Shown one piece after another: positions 11,829 to 22,850 of a DNA stretch of 64,000 nt; position 1 is the first letter of the stretch, and each line of letters opens with the position of its first letter. The notes under the pieces were generated by a model, which was not told the origin of the DNA, searched no databases, and was given only the letters and a program-made list of their open reading frames with translations. The translations under genes were made by a program, and so were the position numbers. Source of the stretch: Warburgia ugandensis. Taxonomy: Eukaryota > Streptophyta > Magnoliopsida > Canellales > Canellaceae. The DNA lies in NCBI GenBank assembly GCA_035236585.1, contig CP141136.1, forward strand, positions 51,539,136 through 51,603,135, written 5' to 3'.

Positions 11829-14340
11829 TGTGATGACCCGGGTTTTATATGATGCAAATTTGATAAAAAGGCAAGATCTCTTGTTTTATAAATATGAAAT
11901 GCATGAAAATCTTTTTGTTTTGGAAAACAATCTTTCGTAAAAACCCCGAGTTTCAAAACACATTTTCAAATTATCTAGCCATGGAAAAGTTTTAAATCCA
12001 CATTATCCCAAGAAAGTGTTAGTCACAGCCTCAGCTATAGAGAGTAACTACAATCAAGTAACATTGAAAGATAAGGTAGGGGTTTATTTACTTGCACTTA
12101 GTCTAGGTGTCTTCTGTCACAAGCGTTCCTTGCCCTTAAGTGTTTACTTTATGTCTGAAAAATGTTGAGAATTGGGTGAGTATATACTATACTCAGTAGG
12201 AGTCTATCACTACTAATTTTACAATGCATGCTACGTTTAAAATCATATGCTCTTTAAAACATGTGCATGTTTGAACACTCATGTTCAATATCGATATAAA
12301 AAATCATTGTTAGATTAGAATACTAACGACTTAAAGAATCACACAAACCAAGTCGAAAGTATCATATATCATAAACATAATGATATGCATAACATGCTCA
12401 ACTGAATCCAACTCATGGATATCTAGTATGGTATGGTCGACCAACCTCATATCATGTCATATGCAATGCAAGTAAGTCCACGAAACCATAGGGCCCAACT
12501 ATGCCCACGACCTCGCCCTTATGTGGTGCCCGGGTACCTAGGGACACAACGTCATAGCCTCCACGGGGCATATGACACATCGACCCAGTGCCGTGACACC
12601 AGTGGTAGCCCCCTGTACCACATGCAGTCGACGTAGGGACATGCCCTTTTTGGGCGTGGTACCCAATCCACCTAGTAGTGGTAGAGGCTGGGAGGCCACC
12701 CCAACCTCTCGGCATAGTGCCCACGAGCTTACTAGCCCAAATCATATACGATCAAACAAGCAAAAACATCTCTTTTTCAAAACCTGTCCTCTTTAGGTCC
12801 CTCACAACTGCCTACCCAGCGTCTTTTGGGCATTCCAGCGTCTATTGGTAACCCTCAAGGACATGCAATTTTGTAAGAACTAAATGCTCACAAATCATGC
12901 AATATATGCAATTATTTGCAAAACATGTCTATGCATAATGTATTTATCATATGCATGCTAAATTCATTTATATGGTAAACAAGTCATATACGTATACTTA
13001 AAATATGCAATCTCAAACAATCATGGCTCTTTTTAAAAATCTAGTAGCGATAGAGCACCTACCTGGCAAGGTCGCGCTAATCCCCTTGTCCTCGTATGCT
13101 CCTGAACATGGTTTGGGGCATCAGGGTTAGTTTGGCCTATCTTTTATAGGTTTTAGAGTGGTTGGTCTTACTACTTAGGCATTAAGGGTTCATCCCCATG
13201 CCTATAGGTGTCCTAAGGTCCTAATTGGGCCTTGGTATCATCAAGTTTTCAAGGATTTAGTGGCCTTGCGCCACTATCATAGTCTAAGGGTCGTGCTCAC
13301 CTTAGATTGGGCCTTGATCAGGTATTTTATAGTTTAGCTTTATCCGCGTCATTGACACGGACACAACGCCTTTCGCGGCACCTCAATCGGAGCCCTAGAT
13401 CTTAAGTTATAGCCTTTTTAGTGCCAAGTGTACATAAAAGGGTCAAACGAAACAAGGTGGAAGCCTGGGATGCTAACGCGTCCCGCGTTAGTGGTAGGGG
13501 CCTCAGTGGGAGTGTCTGTAGATGCACCCTGGCTTTTGCCCAACTTTCTCATTTGCGGACGCGTCCACGGACGCGCCCGTCTGTTTCTCTCAACGCATAG
13601 AACGCGTTTTGTTCAGTGGGGGACCAGGGCATCCTCAGGACGCCCTAGTTCGACCCTATCGAACCAGTGCACCCCAGGGATCATCCCTGGGTCCTTTGTG
13701 CCTTTCTAGGACTCTGTTTTGCATGATTTTTCATGCAAAAACTTAGGGAAACTTAGCCTAGGACTAAGGAGGAGACGGGTTTGGAGGGATTTTGGGCATA
13801 CCTGGGTCGTTGCTAGGTTTTTCTCCACGTTTCTCCTCTTGATTGCTTCTCCAAAACGGGTTTTTCCCAAGCTTTTGGGCTGCCATTAGAGGCACCCAAG
13901 AGTTATATTTATAGAGCTATAAGAGGGTTTTGGAGGGGGCTCTCACCGCCCTTGAATGGCGGTGGAGAAACCTCCAGAATGGTGGTGATTTCTCCTCCAA
14001 ACACTGTCGTTCTAGAATCCTCTAGGATGTTGAAGAAGAGGGATGCCTGTATCAAAATGGGCCCCTGTGTTTCTCAAGCTAAATCCGTTTTTTAGTAAAA
14101 ATTATATTTTTGCCCCTAAACTTCAAAGGGCCATAACTTGCTCATTTTAACTCCGTTTTGGGTGATTTTGGTCTTGTTGGATTCCTTTTTCCGAGACGTA
14201 CCTAATGGTACCATTCTCAGGACCAAATTGCTGGGTTCAATTAGGGTCAATAGTGAAATGACCAAAATACCCTTATCTCTAGAAAGTGAACTTTTCATTG
14301 CTAACTTAGGATTTAATGTTACAAAATTGGAGTCATTACA
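11829..14340 (-). mobile_element. Solo LTR of family B (copy B-i), 2512 bp
   Basis: The plus strand reads TGTGATGACCCGGG at the left and GGAGTCATTACA at the right, the inverted ends TG..CA. The 5 bases CCAAC stand on both sides (11824-11828 and 14341-14345), an exact target-site duplication. Content matches the LTRs of the complete copy at 20393-28878 and the solo LTRs at 41369 and 46897. No internal region is present, so it is a solo LTR left by recombination between two LTRs. Frames at 12433-14418 are chance frames. Confidence 0.92.
13904..13916 (-). promoter_or_regulatory. TATA-like site of LTR B-i
   Basis: CTATAAATAT on the minus strand sits at the place where the other B LTRs carry the palindrome around CTATAAATAG. 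Its palindromic arms are less well kept than in the other copies. Confidence 0.5.
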
Positions 14341-15076
14341 CCAACACTGTCGCATGGTCATTCCATTGTGATAGCACTGTACGTGGAGTGCACATGCAGA
14401 GACAGTCCCGAAGGGCACATTGTCATATAGCGTCTCAGGATCTGGTCCTTCTAGGAATCCAATAAATTCCTTTGCTATGAAACGCTCAAAACTTGATTAA
14501 GTTTCATGAAAATTCTACCCTAGGGGTTTTGGACCCTTCTGGATCGATTGGGCAGCTTAGATTTTCCATTTGAGTCCTCCATCATTCACAATTTAAGGGT
14601 TCTTACCCTTAATTAATTTTTATTATTTTTAACCTAAAATTAATTTCAAAAAAATAAAAATTATATAAATTAACATGAAATAAGTGTGGAAAGAATTTTC
14701 ACCTACCTGATTAGAGAAAAATGTAGGTTTTGCAACCCAATTTAAAGAATATCCACTTGATGATAAGATCGCCCAAGAATAGCTTGTCTTGTGATTTCTC
14801 ATTGTTTGAACCATTAGATCTTGAAATTTATTTTGTGGTTTTCTTGATAGAGTAGTCTAGGAGAATTTGAATTGTAGGATATGTTATATTTGATTTGGAA
14901 CAGAGTGCTTAATTGAATTTAGGTCTCTTGTTCCAATTAGAGAGAGGAGAGAGAAAATGAAAGAAAAGAGATTTTTGGGGAGTTTCGGAAATTTAGGAAT
15001 GAATCCTAATTTGGATTTGTAGGGGAAACAAGAATTTTTTGATAAATTTTATGAACATTTTGGAGGATTTTTAGGG

Positions 15077-15091
15077 GGGTATTTATAGGTG
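15077..15091 (-). promoter_or_regulatory. TATA-like site of LTR element E
   Basis: The minus strand reads ACCTATAAATACCCCCC, a strong plant-type TATA box about 560 bases inside the LTR start at 15644, the expected place for an LTR promoter. Confidence 0.45.
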
Positions 15092-15644
15092 TTTTGCATT
15101 TTTCATAATTACTTGTAATAATAATGTTTTAATTCTTTTCAATATTAAATTAACATTGGATCCTCCACTATCACCTCCTTCTCCACTATTAGCTAGTAGT
15201 GGTTTGACCATCATTACATGTTTTCTAGCCATTGGATTCGTTTGTGGGCCTCACAAGGGTGTGAAAAGATCATTTTGCCCTTTTATGGAGAAAATTTTGT
15301 TTTATTCCTCTAAACTTAAAATCAAGCATACTTAATGGCATTGGAATTGTATTTCAAAGTACATTCTAAATATTGAAGTATCAGAGCTTTGTTCTGGGTA
15401 AAATTACCATTTTACCCTTTTATTCATAAAAATGGAGAAAATTATGAATTTTTCATTTTAATGTACTTAGTGTCATTTCAATCAGTTTTTCGAGTACATT
15501 CATAATTTCTAAGTTTAAATCATGGTTTAATCTCTAAAAATAAAGAAGAGAATTTCCAATAACCTAATATTCCAGCCCACAATTTCTGAAAACTCAAACT
15601 TTATTGATTTTCTTAATCAATTTATAAAAATTGGGGCTATTACA

Positions 15645-18600
15645 ATAGGATAGGGCAAGAGATTGGTGAATGTGCACCTGCTTATACTAGTTTTATCTCC
15701 TCTACAATAAGAAGCAATGTTCTTCTAACATTTGAGGATTGGAGACATGTGCCATCCTCGATAAAAGATTCAATATGGAAAATGCTGAAGGTATGTAAAC
15801 ATTAAGTACATGTATTATTTACATTAATCTTACCTTAGTTTTCAAATATAGTAATTTGATGTGTACAATTTGTAGACTGCCTATGACGTGCTAGATGACG
15901 AGAAGGTGCTGCTTTATAGGGGGCTTGTGACCAATGGAAAAAATGGAAGAACTACCCAATTTGCAATTACATAGCTCTAATTGTCAATGATTCGTCAAGG
16001 TTGTATGCAGTGCCTTCCATTTACTCTAACATCATTGACTAGAAGGTTTGGAATTCATTTGTAGAAAACTGCACCTCCATCAAATTTGAGGTATGTATAG
16101 AAATGATGTTTCATTTAATTAATTACATGTAACATCCAATTATGTCACTTGATCACACATGTACAAATGTTCAGGTGAAGAGTGCAAGGGGAAGAAAGGT
16201 GCACGAAACAAATATGGAGCATCATCTGTCCAAGATGGTTTATGCTCATTTAGACCTATTTGTGATAATTTATCCCTTTCAATTTAATGCTACTATAGTT
16301 ATATACATGTGGTTCTTTGACTATAGTGTGTGTGCTTGACAGCAAATGAAAGCTGGGACTACGAAACCCATTGATCGCTCCATCCTCTAGAAGATGGAGC
16401 ATTTAGTGGGCCATATTGGAAACAAGTTCTCAGAAGAAAGTATTGCAAAACTTACTTCTCGCATAGTAAGTGGTTTCACTAGTCTATAAATTTTATACAA
16501 TTAATTAGATGACATGATCATGTCTTTCTAATTAAAATTTGCACAACATTCTTACCCAAGAAAGCACTAGTGCAGGAACTCTAAGTTGCATTGTTGTCGA
16601 CATCCTATATAGGGCTATGGGCAATAAGAAGGGCCACCCTAGTCAAGTTAGGGGCATGGGTCACTGTGTTGTTCCTTCTAAATTCTTTGGTATAAGATGT
16701 TTACCTCAAGTTCAAGATGATGAGGAGGCTACAGTGAGCCCATTGAGAAAATAAAGACTTATATATTTAGTCAATTGGGTGAGGGAGGTTTGACAATTGT
16801 TACTTCATCCCCTTGTCATAATTCTCGTAGTGTCCTTATACCTCCATCAAATGGGAGCTATAATTTCACAACTAAAGAAGATAATGAAGGACATTTGGCT
16901 CCTCTTAAAAAGGAAACTCTTGCCCAGGAGGTATATATATGGACAAAACTAAAAATTTTCATTGTCCTTTTATACTAATTCTCTATCTCAACCTCTCTGT
17001 TGCATATTTGATTGGCAGGTGAGTCAATGCTTGTTAGCCTTGGATTCTCGTTAAAACATCATGGCAGTTGGTTCATGTTATGAGTGTGAATCAAATGTTT
17101 TGTGCGAATTTAGTCTTCCACCACATACTAAGCGGGTGTCATTTACCATGGCTTTGAATGCTAATGCATGCCTACCATTCCCAATAGAAATTGAAAATAT
17201 TATAACAGTTGAGAAAGTAGTTGCATATCATGTCACTTGGTTGGAGGCACTAATCATTGCCATAGAGTCCACAATATGTATCTTATCATACTCCCTTCCT
17301 CATCAATATTTTTTAGCTAGAGACCTCACTTAATTGTTTAATAACTATATACGATTAATCAGGAACAAGATGGGGCACCAAGATTGATTGCCTTTTTAGT
17401 GTCACCTATTGCTGTTGCACCAATGGAATAGGTACTTTTATACATCTTTGGTTTTTTTCATCATAAATTAGGTCTTCTATATTGATCAATATTATGTAGT
17501 TAATTTTTTTTACATCTTTTACAATAGCCATCCAAGTAGCATATGGAAGTCCCACCTAACGCACCTCAATCCTTATGGTTAATCCATGGTCTCATCAACT
17601 ATGATATGGAAATAAATCTTGTTCAAATCAAGTAGCTAGTACTTGCCGAGGACATTGTTGAAGTACCACTTATGGTAGAGGACCTATTACGAGTTTGCCT
17701 ATGGGATACTTACATATAAATCATTTGACATTTACATGTTATATTTTCATGGTATAGGAAATAATTATTTATTTTATGCAGCTTCTTGAATGATGTTGCT
17801 AGAATATTTTAGGGTCAGGGTACACTTTACCAATTCCTTGATCTTGGAATCATTTCTAGAGCAATGGAGTAATGGTTGATGGAGAAGCATATTCAGGATA
17901 TTTTACCAAGTTTCTTTCACTGCTCTCAAGGACAAGGCTTAATGATTCCTTACAATAGTGGGTAAGTTTTAATTTTCTTGTTTTCTTGCTAGCTTATTCT
18001 ATACTTAGGGATTGTCAACTTCTATTACAATTCATATGACTGTCTATGTAGGTCTCATTGGATGTTGCTCGTTTGGGTGTGCACACTAGATATGCTTTCT
18101 TTTTTTATTCTTGTGGATCGCACATCCTTCCTGCCCGCACAAAAATTATAAATAAGTAAGCATTTATTTTTTTCATGTGGTTATTGGTAGATAAGTAACT
18201 TGTTATTCATATATAATGCATTTGAAATTTAAATTTGTAGGATTTGGTTTGGAAGGACTAATATCACTAAGATTGTACAACCACCATAACTCACTTGGAA
18301 GAATGTCAAGGTATATAAAATAGTTAATTGCTCTAAGTTATCGTAATTAAACCTACATTGTTACAAATGATATTTATAGGTTCTTTTTTGTTATCCTTAT
18401 TGCGGAGTGCCCTAAACAACAGTCAGATTGGGAGTGTGGGTATTATGTCCTGAGATACATGAGAACCTTCATATTCTATAGTACTTCTATCACGCATTTA
18501 AGAAAGGTAGAACACTTTTTACTTTTGATAATCTTATATTTTTCTAAAATTTTTATGGATCTAGGTAAATATTTTGAGCTTAATTAAATATACTGTATTT

Positions 18601-18651
18601 CAAGCTAATGCACTTTCTGAGTGGGCAAACAAGAAGATTGCTCCAGAGTAA
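15645..18651 (+). pseudogene. CACTA second gene: En/Spm transposase-like region plus Ulp1 (C48) protease, decayed
   Basis: A multi-exon gene whose 5' part is cut off by element E. Likely exons: to 15790, 15876-16090, 16175-16250, 16343-16465, about 16540-16753, 17020-17333, 17364-17430, 17527-17720, 17782-17961, 18054-18155, 18240-18309, 18408-18506 and 18566-18651, mostly with GT..AG borders. The first exons give FEDWRHVPSSIKDSIWKM, QWKKWKNYP, KSARGRKVHETN and RGMGHCVVPSKFF, the plant Ptta/En/Spm (Transposase_24-like) pattern. Then CLLALDSR and NIMAVGSCYE, and finally a C48 protease: PYNSG joined to SHWMLLV (His at 18058-18060) and CPKQQSDWECGYYVLRYM (Gln about 18420, Cys 18435-18437). The catalytic Asp is not in place and that exon is out of frame; stops also replace residues near 15960, 16028, 16390 and 17053. 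Such proteins are thought to assist transposition or remove SUMO. This copy is dead. Confidence 0.85.
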
Positions 18652-19076
18652 ATCTCAATGAAATAGGAACTAAATAGGCTGAGTATGTAATGAATTTCAA
18701 TTTGATCACTTGGAGTAACTACATGAACCTGAAATATATAATAAAGTTTTTTTTTTTTTCATTCACTTGTGTATGTTCCTTTATATTTTTTTATTTTCTT
18801 TGCTATATGTTTGTGTGTGTGTATTTTAAACGATGAGTGAGTGGAAATTTGGAGTGTGGAAATAAATGAGTATGGATGAATTGAATTTGGAGCTTGTACT
18901 TGAATTGAATACGTGGTAGTTGGTTTTCAATATATTCATTGAATTGTATAACTTTTATGAGATGAAGAATGAGAGGGTTACTTCTAAAATTGCATTCCAT
19001 ATATTCTGTCTTAGTTTGGCTAATTTTAAATCCTTTAGATTTAAAATTGAATTCCTTTAGAATGTGGATGAGTAGT
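18652..19076. other. AT-rich 3' flank of the CACTA gene, element end not found
   Basis: A T run at 18748-18759 and a (GT)n stub near 18812 occur here, but none of the GACTTTAAAAGT subterminal motifs. Family C sequence resumes at about 19077. A GGATGAGTAGT just before that point is a possible decayed terminal repeat facing the one at 5366, with only eight of the first nine bases alike. The open frame at 18803-19000 is unsupported. Confidence 0.35.
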
Positions 19077-19826
19077 AAATTTTTTATTCATCTTTATTAA
19101 GTTGTTAAATTAAGTAAAGAAATAATGGATGATAATTCTCTAAGATAAAACAAGAACTCAACCTTATAGAATTTTGTGGGTATACTCACTGCAAACCCTC
19201 ACTAAGCCAAAATTGTCCACTAGGGTGACCTAAGGGTTTAAGGGCTTATTGCATATGCTAAATGTAATTGTGAGTACCTATAAAAAACGGGAACCAATAT
19301 TGTTTTCATGATTTTTCACATGTTTTGCTTAGGACTAGCAAAATGTTGGTTGAGGGGTGTGATAAGTGTTCAATTTTTTATAAAAAGTACCCAATTAGTA
19401 GTCCATGTGTTATAAAATATAGTATTACTTCTAGGGTTTTTTCTAAAATTTGTAACCCATGCATTTTTGACCTAATAATTCAAATGTTTGATATTTTATA
19501 TGTTCAAAAGCTAATCTAGGGTAATTATGAGAATGATCATAATCTTTTAGGATTTAATTAGGGTTTTTAATCTTTTGTAGGTGTTGAGAAGGGATCCAAA
19601 TGCCAAGATTAATTAAGATAAGAGTTAAAGATCAAGATTAAAAGATCAAGCAAAGGCCTAAATGGCATCAATCCAAAGTGTGATCAAGGTTCAAGACAAT
19701 TTTAAGACTAGTAAGAAGGCAATTGGGAAGCATAAAACGTGATTAAAATGATCCATGCAAAAAGCCATGCATTACCATCACCTTGCTTGAGAATTGAAGC
19801 CATTCATGAGGTTTCCTAGTTTAACT

Positions 19827-20392
19827 TGTAACAACCCAAAAATTTGTAAATACTATACTAGGTGTTATTATGTGAAATTAGAATTTTAAAATACAATTGG
19901 AAATTTTGACCCAACAAAAATAAATTTTTATAGAAATGGAATTTGGAGTGGAAACATGAATATTGGGAATGTACTAGAAAAATCAAGTCCAACGACGTAA
20001 AGAACACTAAAATTGGAGTTTGGATGAATTTCACCCCAAAATTTTACTATTATCTTATCAGGCTATGAGTTTTCAAGAAGTATATATTTTAATAGGTTAA
20101 TAATTTGGAAATAAAACTAAAACCATGAGATAGTACTTAGAAAACGGAATTCAATGAGCTAAAGAACGCTAAAAACTAAGTCCAGATGAAGAAGTTATGG
20201 GACTTCAAAATCTGGAGCAATAGGGTAATTAAAAGATAAAAAAATGACATAACTCAATGGAGGGGTCCAAATTGATATTAGCAACCCCCCTAACATAGGA
20301 AAACCGATGTGGTGTCGGGTCTGGTTTCCCAAACCCAATAGACCAATAAAGGCAGACGAATGGCCAGAAACCCAATCCCCCTCATGTTCGAC
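19827..20392 (+). repeat. Element A 5' LTR, first segment
   Basis: It starts TGTAACAACCC and matches 36472-37025 of the 3' LTR, including CCAAAGAACGCTGAAAAT-like and GGTGTCGGGTCT boxes. It stops where element B begins. The remainder of this LTR continues at 28884. Confidence 0.92.
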
Positions 20393-22813
20393 TGTGACGA
20401 CCCAGGTTCTCTCATGCATTTTTAAATGGAAGATCTAATTCCTAAAGCGGGATGCATCCCTATTTGAAAACCATTTTTATAAAAACCATGCAATTCAGTG
20501 GAAAATCTTTTCATTTAAACTCATTTTGAAAACCCCGAGTGTCATTTGCTTTCACAAGAACCAAAGTAGTTTTTGAAAAACATTAGAAATCATAAATGTT
20601 TTTCCCAGGTCTATCCAGTCACAGCTCATAGCCCAACTGTAAACAAATACATGTCCAAAGGGTAGAGCATTTACTTACATGTATAATTGTCTCCTTTTGA
20701 TTTACTTGCTCGTAACACTAACATTTCCTGAGGCGTCTTCTGTCACTCGCGTATCCTATGCTTAAGTGCTTACTTGTGTCTGAAAAATGTTAAGGATTGG
20801 GTGAGTATACACTATACTCAGTAGGAGTCTATCACTACTAGTTTTACAATGCATGCTATGTTTAAAATGATATGCTCTTTAAAACATGTGCATGTTTGAA
20901 CACTCATGTTCAATATCAATATTAAAAACCATTATCGAATTAGAATACTAAGGACCTAAAGAATCGCATAATCCAAGTCGAAAGTATCATATATATCATA
21001 AACATAATAACATGCATAAGATGCTCAACTGAATCCAACTCATGGATATATGGTATGGTCGACCAACCTCATGTCATGCCATATGCAATGCAAGTAAATC
21101 CTCAAAAACATAGGGCCCACTATGGCCACGACCTCCTCGCCGTGTGGTCCCCGGGTACCTGTGGACACTCGGTTATAGCCTCCATGGGGCATATGACACT
21201 TATTTGTCATAAATTATGCAATTTATAAAATCGGTTGCAAAACATGCATGCAATGCATAAAATATGCTCATGCTAGTCTCGCATTCAAAGTCATAACCCT
21301 ACCTAGAAGACTGATAGCCTAGAAGCCTGTCAGCTCTCTCTGGCCCGCCCTCATCAGCCCGCCCTCATCGGCCAAGGCTACACTTATCATGCAGACAAGA
21401 ATACTTTTTCAAAACATGTCTATACACAATGTATTTGTCATATGCATGCTGAATTCATTTATAAAATTAAGTTATGCTAAACAAGTCATAAAACTTACAC
21501 TTAAAACATGCATTCTCAAAACAATCATGGGCTCTTTTTAAAAGTCTAGTAGCGATAGAGCACCTACCTGGTTTGGTCATGCTAGCCCCCTTGTCCTCGT
21601 ACACTCCTGCTCATAGTTTAGGGGAACAAGGTTAGTTTGGCCTATTTCTACACGTTTTAGAATGGTTGATCTCACTACTTAGGCATTAAGGGTTCATTCC
21701 CATGCCTATGGATGTCTTAAGGTCCTAACTGGGCCTTGGTATCATCACGTTAACAAAGGTTTAGTGGCCCCGCGCCACTACCATAGTTTAGGGGTCGTAC
21801 CCACCTTAGATAGGGCCTTGATTAGGTATTTTATGGTTTGAGTGTGTCCGCGTCGTCGATACGGACACAACACCTTTCGCGGGGCCTCAATCGGAGCCCT
21901 AGAACTCAAGTTATGGGCAAATTAATATCAAGTGTACATAGAGGTGATGTGAGGTGGAAGCCGGGGACGCTAACGCTTCCCGTGTTAGTGGCGAGCGCCC
22001 CAACGGGCGCATTTACAGATGCACCGGGCTTCTGCCCATCTATTTGGTTTGCCAGCGCGTCCACGGACGAGACTACTAGTTTCTCTCTAACGCGGTTGAC
22101 ACGTTTCGTCCTGTCGAACTAATGCTCCCCAAACATCGTCCCTGGGTCCTTTGTGGCTCCTTAGAGGCCCGTTTTGCATGGTTTTTCATGTAGAAACTTG
22201 GGGAAACCCACCCTAAGCTTAAGGGGGAGATGGGTTTGGAAGGGTTTTGGGCATACCTAGTTCGTGGCAGCATTTTTCTCCACGTTTTCTCCTCTTGTCT
22301 CCCTCTCTAAGATGGGTTTTTCCCAAGCTTTTGGGCTGCCATTGGAGGCGCCCAGGAGCTCTATTTATAGAGCTCGAAGAGGGTTCTGGAGGGAGTTCTT
22401 ACTGCCATGGAATGGCGGTGGAGAAACCTCTAGAATGGCGGTGGTTTCTCCCCTGCACACTGCCGTTCTAGAACCCTCTAAGAGGTTGAAGAAGAGGGGT
22501 GGCCGTATCAAAACGTGTCCCTGTGTTTCTCAGGCTAAATCCGTTTTTAATGTAAATTACACTTTTGCCGTCGAACTTCAAAGGGCCATAACATGCTCAT
22601 TTTAACTTCGTTTTGAGTGATTTTAGTCTTGTTGGATTCCTTTTTCCAAGATGCACCTAAGAGTACTACTCTCAGGACTAGATTTCTGGGTCCAGTTAGG
22701 GTGAATAGTGAAATGACCAAAATACCCTTATCTCCAAAAAGGGAACTTTTCATTTCCTATAGAATGTCCAATTCATTTTTGTTAAAAATAGCGTAAATTG
22801 CTCGGGCATTACA
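20393..22813 (-). repeat. Element B 3' LTR
   Basis: Plus-strand ends are TGTGACGACCC and GGGCATTACA. Contents include a CpG-rich block (21780-22130), the TATA palindrome and the conserved CCATAAC..GCTCATTTTAACT box near 22588. Frames at 21838-22753 are chance frames. It lacks the 300-bp CpG-rich module seen at 12500-12740 in solo LTR B-i and has another short module (21230-21370) instead. Confidence 0.93.
22356..22375 (-). promoter_or_regulatory. Palindromic TATA site of B 3' LTR
   Basis: The site GAGCTCTATTTATAGAGCTC has 9-base perfect inverted arms around a TATA core. The same site recurs in the other B LTRs. Confidence 0.6.
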
Positions 22814-22850
22814 TTATTACCCCCTTAAAAGAATTTCGTCCTCGAAATTC
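22814..22850 (-). other. Polypurine tract and GAGGACGAAATTC box of element B
   Basis: On the minus strand AATTTCGAGGACGAAATTC is followed by TTTTAAGGGGGTAATAA and then the LTR start TGTAATGCCCGAGC. This arrangement is well known just before the 3' LTR of Tekay/Del-type plant chromoviruses, where it encodes the protein's last residues (NFEDEI..). Confidence 0.85.

Larger units (their letters stand above)
10990..15644 (-). mobile_element. LTR element E (right end sure, left end approximate), split by a solo B LTR
   Basis: The right end is ...GGGGCTATTACA at 15644, i.e. a minus-strand LTR start TGTAATAGCCCC, and the last 60 bases match the end of the A-like solo LTR at 61340-61401. It interrupts the CACTA second gene at 15645. 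The LTR has a TATA-like site on the minus strand. It is split at 11828/14341 by solo LTR B-i. A left border in TG was not found, and the piece left of B-i (10990-11828) is assigned only because it is continuous with the right part across B-i. It is an old, broken element. Confidence 0.5.
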
